Shown: piece after piece, positions 8,448 through 16,933 of the stretch
Layout: every line of letters begins with the position of its first letter
Numbering within the stretch: the stretch's first letter is position 1
Assembly: GCA_965276715.1 (NCBI GenBank)
Contig: OZ255622.1
Coordinates: 3,038,001 to 3,102,000, forward strand
DNA from: CAXTPV01 sp965276715
GTDB lineage: Bacteria > Pseudomonadota > Alphaproteobacteria > Acetobacterales > Acetobacteraceae
Length of the DNA stretch: 64,000 nucleotides
Direction of reading: 5' to 3'
Position numbers and translations under genes: made by a program
Notes under the pieces: generated by a model
Told to the model about the DNA's origin: nothing
Database searches by the model: none
What the model saw: only the letters and a program-made list of their open reading frames with translations

Positions 8448-9647
8448 ATGACGCGCTGGCTCGCGATCGTGGGGATCGGCGAGGACGGTGTCGAGGCGCT
8501 CGGCGTCCGCGCCCGCGCGTTGATCGAGGGCGCGTCGCTCGTCGTCGGCGGCGCGCGCCACCTGACGCTGGCCGCCTCCCTGATCCGCGGCGAGGTGCTG
8601 GTGTGGCGGCGGCCGATCGAGGCGACCCTCGCCGACATCCTGGCCCGCCGCTTCACGCCGGTCGTGGTGCTCGCCTCGGGCGATCCGTTCTCGTTCGGCG
8701 CCGGCGCCCTTCTCGCCGCCCACGTTGCGGCCGACGAGCGGATCACCCTGCCCGCGCCCTCCGCGCTCTCGCTGGCGGCGGCCGAGCTCGGCTGGCCGTT
8801 GCAGGACGCGGCCATCGTGTCGTTGTGCGGCCGCCCGCTCGCCACGGTGCTGCCGGCCTTGCAGCCCGGCGCGCATGTCATGGCGCTGTCGGAGGATGCC
8901 ACCACGCCGGGGCGGATCGCCGCCCTCCTCGTCGAGCGCGGCGGCGGCGGCTCGATGATGCATGTGCTGGAGGCGTTGGGCGGCCCGCGCGCCCGCCATC
9001 GCCGGGCCCGTGCGCGCGACTTCGCGCTGTCCGGTATCGATCCGCTCAACATCGTGGCGATCGCGGTCGATCCCGACATCGCGGCGATTCCGATCGCACC
9101 GGGGCTCGACGACTCGTTCTTCGACAGCGACGGCCAGCTCACGCGCCACGAACTGCGCGCGTCGGCCATCGCCGCCCTGTCGCCGCACCCCGGCCAGCTC
9201 CTGTGGGATGTGGGCGCCGGCGCCGGATCGATCGCCATCGAGTGGCTGCTGCGCGCGCCGTCGATGCGCGCCATCGCGTTCGAACGCCGCGCGGACCGGG
9301 CGGCGCGTATCGAGCGGAACGCGGCGTCCCTCGGCGTGCCGTCGCTCGAGATCGTCCACGGCGAGGCGCCCGGATCGTTCGAGACCGTCGACGGCGAGCC
9401 CGACGCGGTGTTCGTGGGCGGCGGCTCCGCCGCCGTGCTGGACACGGCGTTCGCGCGCCTGCGTCCGGGCGGCCGCATGGTCGCCCACTCGGTGACGCTG
9501 GAGACCGACACCGCCCTGTTCGCCGCCGAGTCGCGATACGGTGGTTCCCTGACCCGGTTCGGGATCGAGAGGCTCGACATGGTGGGCGACTTCCGCGCCT
9601 TCCGCCCGTCGATGACGGTGACGCAATGGAGCACCACCAGGCCATGA
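8448..9647 (+). CDS. cobL: Precorrin-6Y C5,15-methyltransferase (decarboxylating) CobL
   Basis: A 399-residue two-domain enzyme. The N-terminal half is a CbiE-type corrin methyltransferase (VGIGEDGVEALG, ASGDPFSFGAGALL); the C-terminal half is a CbiT-type Rossmann methyltransferase with the SAM loop LLWDVGAGAGSIAIEW at about residue 252 and AVFVGGGSAAVLDTAF after it. It methylates C5 and C15 and removes the acetate carboxyl to give precorrin-8X. It diverges from cobK with only 11 bases between start codons and overlaps cobE by ATGA at 9644. Confidence 0.95.
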   Translation: MTRWLAIVGIGEDGVEALGVRARALIEGASLVVGGARHLTLAASLIRGEVLVWRRPIEATLADILARRFTPVVVLASGDPFSFGAGALLAAHVAADERITLPAPSALSLAAAELGWPLQDAAIVSLCGRPLATVLPALQPGAHVMALSEDATTPGRIAALLVERGGGGSMMHVLEALGGPRARHRRARARDFALSGIDPLNIVAIAVDPDIAAIPIAPGLDDSFFDSDGQLTRHELRASAIAALSPHPGQLLWDVGAGAGSIAIEWLLRAPSMRAIAFERRADRAARIERNAASLGVPSLEIVHGEAPGSFETVDGEPDAVFVGGGSAAVLDTAFARLRPGGRMVAHSVTLETDTALFAAESRYGGSLTRFGIERLDMVGDFRAFRPSMTVTQWSTTRP

Positions 9648-9991
9648 CGCTCGTCGTGGGCGTCGGCTGCTCGACGGGTGCGAACGCGCTCGAGATCGCG
9701 CGCCTGGTCGGCGCCTGCCTCGACGGACGCACGGCCTCGGTCCTCGCCGTGCCGGAAGGGCGCGCGTCGCTCGCGTCGATCACCGAGGCGGCGTGCCTAC
9801 TCGGCCTTCCCGTCCTCGCGATCCCGGACGCCGCGATCGAGGCGGTGCAGCAGCGGTGCCTGACCAGGCCTTGCCGGGCCGCGCGCGCCGTCGCCGAGGG
9901 TGCCGCTCTCGCGGCGGCCGGTGGTGCCGGAATCCTGCTCGGACCGCGCGCCAAGGCGGCACGCGTGACATGCGCGATCGCCCTCCCGTGA
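9644..9991 (+). CDS. cobE: CobE / CbiG C-terminal-domain protein
   Basis: A 115-residue protein matching the CobE/CbiG C-terminal domain: VGVGCSTGANALEIARLV at the start, a glycine-rich centre and a C-terminal GPRAKAARVTCAIA. Its exact role in the aerobic pathway is not well defined; stand-alone copies are typical between cobL and cobM. Start 9644 was preferred over an ATG at 9626 because it makes the usual ATGA overlap with cobL. The stop overlaps the likely GTG start of cobM at 9988. Confidence 0.85.
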   Translation: MTLVVGVGCSTGANALEIARLVGACLDGRTASVLAVPEGRASLASITEAACLLGLPVLAIPDAAIEAVQQRCLTRPCRAARAVAEGAALAAAGGAGILLGPRAKAARVTCAIALP

Positions 9992-10743
9992 CGGTGCATT
10001 TCATCGGCGCCGGCCCGGGTGCGGCCGACCTCATCACGCTCCGCGGCCGCGACCTCCTCGCCTCCTGCCCGGTCTGCCTCCATGCGGGCTCCACCGTCTC
10101 GTCCGCCCTGCTCGAACATTGCGGGCCCGGCGCCCGCCTGATCGACACCGCGCCGCTGTCGCTCGACGCGATCGAGGCGCTCTGCATCGAGGCCGATGCG
10201 GACGGCCTCGACGTGGCCCGGCTGCATTCCGGCGATCTCGCGGTCTATTCGGCGGTGGGCGAGCAGATGGCGCGGCTCGCCGCGCGCGGCATCCCGGTCA
10301 CGATCACGCCCGGCGTGTCCGCCCTCGGCGCCGCGTCCGCCGCGATCGAGCGTGAACTCACCCGCCCCGGCCAGACCCAGAGCGTGGTGTTGACGCGCCT
10401 GTCCGGACGCGCCACGCCGGTGCCGGAGGCCGAGCGGCTCGAGATCTTCGCGGCCACCGGCGCGATGCTCGCGATCCATCTGTCGGTGCACCGTCTCGCC
10501 GAGATCGTCGCGCGCCTCACGCCGGTGCTGGGTGCCGACTGCCCGGTCGCGGTGGTGGAGCGGGCGAGCTGGCCCGAGGAGCGTGTCTGGCACGCGCGCC
10601 TCGATAGGATCGAGGCCACGGTCGGCGCCGATGCCCCGCCGCGCCTGGCGCTCGTGCTGGTCGGCCGCGGCCTCGACGACAGCGTCGTGCGCGAAAGCGC
10701 CCTCTACGATCCCGCCCATCACCGGCGCTTCAGACCACGATGA
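9988..10743 (+). CDS. cobM: Precorrin-4 C11-methyltransferase CobM
   Basis: A 251-residue corrin methyltransferase that methylates precorrin-4 at C11 to precorrin-5. The GTG at 9988 gives the classic family N-terminus (TVHFIGAGPGAADLITLRG) and overlaps the cobE TGA; an upstream in-frame ATG at 9970 would add six atypical residues. Further motifs are RLHSGDLAVYSAVGEQM and TPGVSALGAASAA. Its 3' end overlaps the 3' end of cbiD, on the opposite strand, by 14 bases. Confidence 0.93.
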   Translation: MTVHFIGAGPGAADLITLRGRDLLASCPVCLHAGSTVSSALLEHCGPGARLIDTAPLSLDAIEALCIEADADGLDVARLHSGDLAVYSAVGEQMARLAARGIPVTITPGVSALGAASAAIERELTRPGQTQSVVLTRLSGRATPVPEAERLEIFAATGAMLAIHLSVHRLAEIVARLTPVLGADCPVAVVERASWPEERVWHARLDRIEATVGADAPPRLALVLVGRGLDDSVVRESALYDPAHHRRFRPR

Positions 10744-11770
10744 AGCCGGTCGTCGCGCGCAGCCGGCCGGTACGGTCGAACAGCACCACCTCGAGCGTGC
10801 TCCCGGTGCGCGCAAGCAGCGGTGCGGCCGTGCGCCAGGCGGCCTCCGCCACACGCGCCGCGAGATCGACGCCATGCGCCTCGGCCCGCTCGAACGCCTC
10901 GGCGCCGTTGTTGACGGTCGCGAGCGCATCGAGCCCGGCCATCCGCGCCAGTGCCGCCAGGTCGAGCGCCCCGCGCTTCGAATGCAGGTCGAGCCGCCCC
11001 TGCGCGAGCTTGGTCATCTTGGCGAGCCCGCCCGCGAGGCTCACCCGCGCCACCGGACGGCGCGCCAGGTATTTCAGTGTCGCACCGGCGAAGTCCCCCA
11101 TCTCGATCAGCGCATGCTCAGGCAGCCCGTGCAGCGCGCGGACCGCGTCCTCGCTGGTGCTGCCGGTGCTGGCGGCGACGTGATCGAGCCCGGTCGCGCG
11201 CGCGACATCGATCCCCCGATGAATGGTGTCGATCCACGCCGCGCACGAGAACGGGATCACGATGCCGGTCGTCCCCAGGATCGACAGGCCGCCCACGATG
11301 CCGAGCCGCCCGTTGAGCGTCCTTGCCGCCAGCGCCTCGCCGCCCGGGACCGAGATCTCGACCACCGCGTCCGCGATGCCGCGCTCTCGCAGGACATCCA
11401 CGATCATCTTGCGCGGCGTCGGATTGATCGCGGGCTCCCCCGGCGGCAGCGGCAGGCCGGGCCGGGTGATCATCCCCACGCCTTCGCCCGCTCGAAAGAC
11501 GATCCCGCCCGCCGGTGCCCGCGCAAGCCTCACCCGGATCAGCGCGCCGTGCGTGACGTCCGGATCGTCGCCGGCGTCCTTGACGATGGCCGCGGTCGCG
11601 ACTGGCCCCTCGAGCCCGAACTCGGCGAGCGCGAACGCGGCGCGCCCTCCGCGCGGCAACGCGATCTCCACCGGGTCGGGGAAGACGCAATCCGTCAACG
11701 CCGCGGCACAGGCCGCCGCTGCCGCGGTGGCACAGGCGCCCGTCGTCCAGCCGCGTCTCAGATCCGCCAT
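10730..11770 (-). CDS. cbiD: Cobalt-precorrin-5B C1-methyltransferase CbiD
   Basis: A 346-residue CbiD protein: the N-terminal RRGWTTGACATAAAAA, the EGVGMITRPGLPLPPGEPAI segment, NPTPRKMI, and GTTGIVIPFSCAAW are all diagnostic. CbiD methylates C1 during ring processing, in the anaerobic pathway as the cobalt form. No CobF, the enzyme that does the C1 step in the classical aerobic pathway, is present here, so CbiD probably replaces it. The gene is on the minus strand inside an otherwise plus-strand cluster, overlaps cobM tail-to-tail, and starts 48 bases from the divergent cobA start, with a repeat in the gap. Confidence 0.95.
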   Translation of the reverse strand: MADLRRGWTTGACATAAAAACAAALTDCVFPDPVEIALPRGGRAAFALAEFGLEGPVATAAIVKDAGDDPDVTHGALIRVRLARAPAGGIVFRAGEGVGMITRPGLPLPPGEPAINPTPRKMIVDVLRERGIADAVVEISVPGGEALAARTLNGRLGIVGGLSILGTTGIVIPFSCAAWIDTIHRGIDVARATGLDHVAASTGSTSEDAVRALHGLPEHALIEMGDFAGATLKYLARRPVARVSLAGGLAKMTKLAQGRLDLHSKRGALDLAALARMAGLDALATVNNGAEAFERAEAHGVDLAARVAEAAWRTAAPLLARTGSTLEVVLFDRTGRLRATTGFIVV

Positions 11771-11782
11771 CGCACCACCTTA

Positions 11783-11867
11783 CCAGGGCTCCGCCCTGGA
11801 CCCGCCAAAGGCTAGCCTTTGGAAACCATCAATAAAGTCATCGGGGTCTGGGGCCCGTCGGCCCCAG
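11783..11867. repeat. Three palindromic repeat units between cbiD and cobA
   Basis: Three short perfect hairpins follow one another: CCAGGGC-tcc-GCCCTGG (11783-11799), CCAAAGGC-ta-GCCTTTGG (11805-11822) and CTGGGGCC-cgtc-GGCCCCAG (11848-11867). The first and third match the units at the cobG end. The second contains both an AAAGG that could act as ribosome-binding site and the TTG at 11819 that is the best available start of cobA, so about 17 codons of cobA are repeat-derived. Confidence 0.85.
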
Positions 11868-12607
11868 CCTTCCTTCCTGGTCACGTGTGGCTCGCGGGAG
11901 CGGGGCCCGGGGACGTCGGCCACCTGACGCTGCACGCCGTGTCCGCGCTGCAGCAGGCCGACCACGTCGTCTACGACGCGCTCGTCGATCCGGGCATCCT
12001 CGCACTCGCGCCACCCGAGGCCGTCCGGGAGTTCGCCGGCAAACGGGGAGGGCGCCCGTCGCCGACCCAGGACGACATCACCGCGCGCCTGATCGAACTC
12101 GCACGCACCGGCGTGCGCGTGCTCCGGCTCAAGGGAGGCGACCCGTTCGTGTTCGGCCGCGGCGGCGAGGAGGCGCTCGCACTGCGCGCCGCCGGCATCC
12201 CGTTCCGGATCATCCCCGGCCTGACCGCGGGCCTCGCCGGACTCGCCTCCGCCTTCATCCCCGCCACCATGCGCGGCATCAACCGCGCCGTGGTGCTGGC
12301 AACCGGCCAGACCGCCGAAGGGCCCGACATGGTGGATTGGGAGGCCGTCGCACGGCTCCGCCAGCCGGTCGTGCTCTACATGGCGGTGCGCACGATCGGC
12401 GGGATCGCCTTCCGCCTGATCGCCGGCGGCATGCCGGCCGACACCCCGGCCGCCGTGGTCTCGGAGGCCACCACCGCGCGCCAGGTGGTGCTCGTCACCA
12501 CGCTGTCGGCGCTCGCCGGCGAGATCGCGCGCGCCGGACTCGCCACCCCCGCGATGATCGTGATCGGCGACATCGTGCGCATGCGCGACATCCTGGGCAA
12601 CCCATGA
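11819..12607 (+). CDS. cobA: Uroporphyrinogen-III C-methyltransferase CobA (SUMT)
   Basis: This SAM-dependent enzyme makes precorrin-2 from uroporphyrinogen III by methylating C2 and C7. Motifs are VWLAGAGPGDVGHLTLHA, the GDPFVFGRGGEEAL loop and IPGLTAGLAGLA. Start is uncertain: TTG 11819, preceded by AAAGG seven bases upstream, gives 262 residues with about 22 non-family residues encoded by the palindromic repeats; GTG 11885 gives a compact N-terminus but has no visible ribosome-binding site. The stop overlaps the cobB ATG (ATGA at 12604-12607). Confidence 0.93.
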   Translation: METINKVIGVWGPSAPAFLPGHVWLAGAGPGDVGHLTLHAVSALQQADHVVYDALVDPGILALAPPEAVREFAGKRGGRPSPTQDDITARLIELARTGVRVLRLKGGDPFVFGRGGEEALALRAAGIPFRIIPGLTAGLAGLASAFIPATMRGINRAVVLATGQTAEGPDMVDWEAVARLRQPVVLYMAVRTIGGIAFRLIAGGMPADTPAAVVSEATTARQVVLVTTLSALAGEIARAGLATPAMIVIGDIVRMRDILGNP

Positions 12608-13905
12608 CCGGCGGACTGATCGTGGCCGCCCCGTCCTCGGGGGCCGGCAAGACCACGATCACGCTCGGTCTGCTCGCGGCGCTCCGGGCGCGCGGAGTCG
12701 ACGTCAGGGCGGCCAAGGCCGGCCCCGACTACATCGATCCCGCCTTCCACGCGGCCGCGACCGGACGCGCCTCGGTCAATCTCGACGGCTGGGCGATGCC
12801 AGCCGGGATGGTCACGCAACTCGCCGCCGGCGAGGGCCTCCTGGTCATCGAGGCGGCGATGGGCGTGTTCGACGGCGCCGGGCGGGCAGGGCCGGGCGGC
12901 ACCGACGGCAGCGCCGCCTCGCTCGCGCGCCTGCTCGGCCTGCCGGTCCTGCTGGTGCTCGACATCGCGGGCCAGGCGCAATCGGCCGGCGCGGTCGCAC
13001 TCGGCTTCGCCTCGACCGACCCGCGCGTGCGCATCGGCGGCGTCATCCTCAACAATGTCGCGAGCGACCGCCACCGCGCCCGCGCCGCCGCCGGGGTCGA
13101 GGCCGCCGGCATCCGAGTGCTCGGCAGCGTCGCCCGATCCGCCGAACTCGCTCTCCCGTCGCGTCATCTCGGCCTGGTGCAGGCGAGCGACATGGACGCA
13201 CTGCCGGCGCATCTCGCGCGCCTCGGCGCCCTCGTCGGTGCGTCCGTCGATCTCGACGCCGTCCGTGCGATGGCCCGACCCGTCCAAGGCATCGCCGGCT
13301 CCGGCGGACACATCGCACCGCCCGGCCAGCGGATCGCGCTGGCGCGCGACGCCGCCTTCACCTTCGTCTACCCCCACATGCTGGCCGGCTGGCGCGACGC
13401 GGGGGCCGAGATCGTGCCGTTCTCGCCGCTGGCCGACGAGGCGCCCGATCCGTTTTGCGACGCGGTGTGGCTCCCGGGCGGCTATCCGGAGCTGCACGCT
13501 GGACGGCTGGCCGGAAGCCGTAATTTCATGGACGGCGTCAGGCGGGCGGCATCGCGCGGACCGGTGCACGGCGAATGCGGGGGATTGATGGTGATGGGAC
13601 GTTTCCTGATCGACCAGGCCGGGGTCCGCCACGGGATGGCGGGATTGCTCGACCACGCCACCAGCTTCGCCGCGCGCCGGCTGCAGCTCGGCTACCGGTC
13701 GGCGCGCCTGCTCGCCGACTGCGCGCTCGGCCCGGCCGGCGCCGTCATCGCCGGCCACGAATTCCACTACGCGACCATCGTCGAGCCTGGGACCGCCGCA
13801 CCGATGGCGACGCTCGCCGACGCCGACGGCGCGCCCATCGGGGCCGCCGGCGGCATCGCCGGCCGCGTCTCGGGCAGCTTCTTCCACGCGATCGCGCGCC
13901 ACTGA
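12604..13905 (+). CDS. cobB: Hydrogenobyrinic acid a,c-diamide synthase CobB
   Basis: A 433-residue ATP-dependent amidotransferase that amidates the a and c side chains using glutamine. The N-terminal domain has the P-loop PSSGAGKTTIT at residues 10-20 and AKAGPDYIDPAFH; the C-terminal class I glutaminase-like domain has LPGGYPELHA, the nucleophile cysteine in HGECGGLMVMG at about residue 325, and HEFHYATI. Its product is the substrate of the CobN chelatase. It is joined to cobA by ATGA and shares bases with the cobT start (TGATG at 13903-13907). Confidence 0.95.
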   Translation: MTGGLIVAAPSSGAGKTTITLGLLAALRARGVDVRAAKAGPDYIDPAFHAAATGRASVNLDGWAMPAGMVTQLAAGEGLLVIEAAMGVFDGAGRAGPGGTDGSAASLARLLGLPVLLVLDIAGQAQSAGAVALGFASTDPRVRIGGVILNNVASDRHRARAAAGVEAAGIRVLGSVARSAELALPSRHLGLVQASDMDALPAHLARLGALVGASVDLDAVRAMARPVQGIAGSGGHIAPPGQRIALARDAAFTFVYPHMLAGWRDAGAEIVPFSPLADEAPDPFCDAVWLPGGYPELHAGRLAGSRNFMDGVRRAASRGPVHGECGGLMVMGRFLIDQAGVRHGMAGLLDHATSFAARRLQLGYRSARLLADCALGPAGAVIAGHEFHYATIVEPGTAAPMATLADADGAPIGAAGGIAGRVSGSFFHAIARH

Positions 13906-14942
13906 TGGCCGCCTTCGACACGATGGCGTCGCTGCGTGCCGCCTGCGCGTCGCTGCCCCCGCCCGACGCGCAAGCGGAGGCCGAGGCAACGGCACGCCAG
14001 GCCCGGCTGACCAAGCCCGCCGGCAGCCTCGGCCGCCTCGAGGAACTCGCCGTGTGGCTCGCCGGCGTCCAGGCGCGCGCCATCCCCCGCCTGGACGCGG
14101 TCGACATCCTGGTCTTCGCCGGCAACCACGGCGTCGTCGCCCAGGGCGTGTCGCCGTTCCCGGCCGCGGTCACCGGGCAGATGGTGGGCAATTTCGCCCG
14201 CGGTGGTGCCGCGATCTGGCAGCTCACCCGGCTCGCCGAGGCGAGGCTGCGCGTGCTGCCGCTCTCGCTCGACACCCCGACCGCCGACATCACCGAGGCG
14301 CCGGCGATGGACGAGGCCCAATTCCTCCACGCGGTCTCGACGGGCTACGACGCCGTCGAGGACGGCACCGACTTGGTGTGCCTGGGCGAGATGGGCATCG
14401 GCAACACCACCGTAGCCGCCGCACTCGCCGCCTCCCTGTTCGGCGGACGCGGCGCCGATTGGGCCGGACGCGGCACCGGGCTCGACGATGCCGGCGTCGC
14501 CCGCAAGGCGGCCGCGATCGACCGGGCGCTTGCCCGCGCCGGCACGCTCGATCCGCTCGAGGCCGCGCGCCAGCTCGGCGGACGCGAGCTCGCGTCCCTG
14601 CTCGGCGCCACGCTCGCCGCGTCGCACCGTCGCGTGCCGGTCCTCCTCGACGGCTTCGTCTGCACCGCCGCCGTCGCCCCGCTGGCGCGCCTGGCAGTCG
14701 CCCCGGCGGGGCGCCTGGAAGTCCACGGCCTCGCGCATTGCCGGGTCGCGCACCGTTCCGCCGAACGCGGCCACCAGCGCCTGGTCGAAAGCCTCGGCAT
14801 GCGGCCCCTGCTCGATCTCGACATGCGGCTCGGCGAGGCGTCCGGAGCGGCCGTCGCGCTGCTGCTGGCACGCGCCGCGGTCGCCTGCCACACCGGCATG
14901 GCGACCTTCGACGAGGCCGGCGTCTCCGACCGCGAGGCCTGA
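13905..14942 (+). CDS. cobT: Nicotinate-nucleotide:DMB phosphoribosyltransferase CobT
   Basis: A 345-residue NaMN:5,6-dimethylbenzimidazole phosphoribosyltransferase (CobU in the Pseudomonas naming), which makes alpha-ribazole phosphate for the lower ligand. Family motifs are TKPAGSLGRLEELAVWLAG, VFAGNHGVVAQGVSPFPAAVT, GEMGIGNTTVAAAL and the C-terminal RLGEASGAAVALLL that carries the catalytic glutamate. The start overlaps the cobB stop by one base. This is the phosphoribosyltransferase, not the CobT subunit of cobaltochelatase. Confidence 0.95.
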   Translation: MAAFDTMASLRAACASLPPPDAQAEAEATARQARLTKPAGSLGRLEELAVWLAGVQARAIPRLDAVDILVFAGNHGVVAQGVSPFPAAVTGQMVGNFARGGAAIWQLTRLAEARLRVLPLSLDTPTADITEAPAMDEAQFLHAVSTGYDAVEDGTDLVCLGEMGIGNTTVAAALAASLFGGRGADWAGRGTGLDDAGVARKAAAIDRALARAGTLDPLEAARQLGGRELASLLGATLAASHRRVPVLLDGFVCTAAVAPLARLAVAPAGRLEVHGLAHCRVAHRSAERGHQRLVESLGMRPLLDLDMRLGEASGAAVALLLARAAVACHTGMATFDEAGVSDREA

Positions 14943-14948
14943 GGTGAC

Positions 14949-15686
14949 GTGAGGCCGCTCGCCGAGCTGGGCGGCGCGATCACGCTGCTGACGCGCCTGC
15001 CGGGCGCCGCCCTGGTGCGCGGCCCCTGGCCGGATCCGGGCTCATGCGTCTGGGCCTACCCGCTGGTCGGCCTGCTGGTCGGCGGCGTCTCCGGCCTGGT
15101 GCTCGTCTTCGCCGAGCGGGAAGGCGTGCCCGCACTCGCGGCCTCCACGCTCGCGCTGGCCGCCGCCGCGTCACTCACCGGCGGACTGCACGAGGACGGG
15201 CTCGCCGACACGTTCGACGCGCTCGCAGGCCGGACGCCCGACCAGCGGCTCGCGATCCTGCGCGACAGCCGCATCGGCGCGCATGGCGCGCTCGCACTCG
15301 TCCTGGCGACGCTGATCCGGGCCGCCTGCCTCGCCGCCATGCCCGGCGGCCGCGCGTCGGTCGCGCTCGCACTCGCGGCTATCCTGGGGCGTGCCTCGAT
15401 CCTGGTGGTGGTCGCGCGTGCCCGGCCGGCGCGCGCCCAGGGTGCGGCCGCTCCGCTTGGCCGGAGCCCGACACCCCGGCTGCTCGCCGGCATCGCCCTG
15501 TCGCTGGCGCTCGCCGTGTGCCTCGACGCGCACTGGGCATTGCCCGTGCTCGCATCGGGACTGACCGGTCTCGCGGTCGCGCGGATGTCGCGCCGGCACT
15601 TCGGCGGCTTCACCGGCGACCTCCTCGGATCCGCCGAGATGCTGACCGAATGCGCCGTGCTGGTGGCGGTCACGACGCAACGATGA
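14949..15686 (+). CDS. cobS: Adenosylcobinamide-GDP ribazoletransferase CobS
   Basis: A 245-residue polytopic membrane protein (CobV in the Pseudomonas naming) that joins adenosyl-GDP-cobinamide to alpha-ribazole, the last assembly step. The metal-binding motif GGLHEDGLADTFDAL and the DSRIGAHGALALVL motif are present, with several hydrophobic segments and the C-terminal GGFTGDLLGSAEMLTE motif. It starts with GTG six bases after cobT. Its stop overlaps the ATG of the following sulfotransferase gene. Confidence 0.93.
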   Translation: MRPLAELGGAITLLTRLPGAALVRGPWPDPGSCVWAYPLVGLLVGGVSGLVLVFAEREGVPALAASTLALAAAASLTGGLHEDGLADTFDALAGRTPDQRLAILRDSRIGAHGALALVLATLIRAACLAAMPGGRASVALALAAILGRASILVVVARARPARAQGAAAPLGRSPTPRLLAGIALSLALAVCLDAHWALPVLASGLTGLAVARMSRRHFGGFTGDLLGSAEMLTECAVLVAVTTQR

Positions 15687-16873
15687 ACCGTCCGGTCCCG
15701 GAACCGTTGCAGACCGGCGATCCGGAGGACTTCGACATGCTGCGAGCACCCGCCTTCGGCTCGCGCGGCGCGCGGCGGACGCATCGTCTGTTCCATCCGC
15801 TCTGCGGCGCCACCGCCGGCACGCTCGCCGCCGCCATCGCGAAAGGCGGCGTCGCGCCGTCACGCGCCCACGTCGCCGCGATCGCCTGCGCGATGGCCGC
15901 GGTCAGGCTTCCCTTCACCGTTCCGGAAGCGGTCTTAACACGCGCGCTGCCGCGAGACTACGCCGCACCAATCTTCATCGTCGGTCATTGGCGCAGCGGC
16001 ACCACCCATCTCGCCAACATCCTCAGCCGGAGCCGCGCCTTCGGGCTGCTCTCGCCGGTCTCGGTCGGCCTGCCCGCGGAGGCGCTCGGGCTCGGGCGGC
16101 TGATGGCGCCGCTGATCGGCCAGTTCTTTCCCCGCACGCGCCTGATCGACGGGCTCGCCCTTGCCCCCGACCTGCCGCAGGAGGACGAGCTGGCGATGGC
16201 GAACCTCACCACGCTGTCGTGCCATCACGGGATCTATTTTCCGTCCCGCCTGCGGCACGAGTTCGACCGCGGCGTCTTCGGCGACGGCGTAGCCCCGGCC
16301 GAGCACCGGCGCTGGGCGTCCCGTCTCGAGCGCTATGTCGCCAAGATGACCTGGCGCGCCGGCGGCCGCCCGCTGCTGATCCGCAACCCCGCCAACAGCG
16401 CCCGCATCCCCATGCTGCGGGCGATCTGGCCGAAGGCCCGCTTCATCCACATCCATCGGCACCCGGCGTCGGTCTACCCATCGTCGGTGCGGATGTTCGC
16501 AACACTGATCAGGGAATTGTCGCTCGGAGGCCCGGAGGCCGACGTCACCGGGCTGGTGCGCCACGTCTATCCCCGTCTGATGCACCGCCTGATCGACGAC
16601 ATGGCAGCCCTCCCCGAGGGGTTCGGCATCTCGCTTCGCCTCGACGACCTGAGGCGCGCGCCGCTCGACGCGGTCCGGCGCCTGCACGACGGCCTCTCCC
16701 TGCCCGGTTTCGCGGACGGGCGCCCGGCCATGGCCCGCTATCTCGACCGGATCGAGCACACGCCCGCGCGGCATCTTCTCTCGCCGTCGGACGCGGCCTG
16801 GCTCGAGGAACGCTGCCGGCCGATCCAGTCGCTGCTCGCCTACGGCCATGACGCGCGCCCCGAGGCCGCCTGA
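15683..16873 (+). CDS. Sulfotransferase family protein
   Basis: A 396-residue protein with a 5'-phosphosulfate-binding-loop-like sequence HWRSGTTHLANIL at about residues 102-114 and a 3'-phosphate-binding-type segment IHIHRHPASVYPSSVRMF further on, matching PAPS-dependent sulfotransferases (Sulfotransfer_3-like). The acceptor cannot be read from the sequence. The ATG at 15683 overlaps the cobS TGA, so it is translationally coupled to the end of the cobalamin cluster even though no sulfation step is known in B12 synthesis. It may be a chance downstream gene or have an uncharacterised link. Confidence 0.85.
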   Translation: MNRPVPEPLQTGDPEDFDMLRAPAFGSRGARRTHRLFHPLCGATAGTLAAAIAKGGVAPSRAHVAAIACAMAAVRLPFTVPEAVLTRALPRDYAAPIFIVGHWRSGTTHLANILSRSRAFGLLSPVSVGLPAEALGLGRLMAPLIGQFFPRTRLIDGLALAPDLPQEDELAMANLTTLSCHHGIYFPSRLRHEFDRGVFGDGVAPAEHRRWASRLERYVAKMTWRAGGRPLLIRNPANSARIPMLRAIWPKARFIHIHRHPASVYPSSVRMFATLIRELSLGGPEADVTGLVRHVYPRLMHRLIDDMAALPEGFGISLRLDDLRRAPLDAVRRLHDGLSLPGFADGRPAMARYLDRIEHTPARHLLSPSDAAWLEERCRPIQSLLAYGHDARPEAA

Positions 16874-16933
16874 GCCTCGTTGCTTGCCCGGATGATTACG
16901 ATAGCGCTGGCCACCGGCGGCCCCCTGTCCTAG

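Noticed and set aside
14949..15686. Interpretation of cobS/cobT here as cobaltochelatase subunits
   Set aside because: The sequences match the ribazoletransferase (GGLHEDGLADTFD) and the phosphoribosyltransferase, not the AAA or VWA chelatase subunits that share the names.
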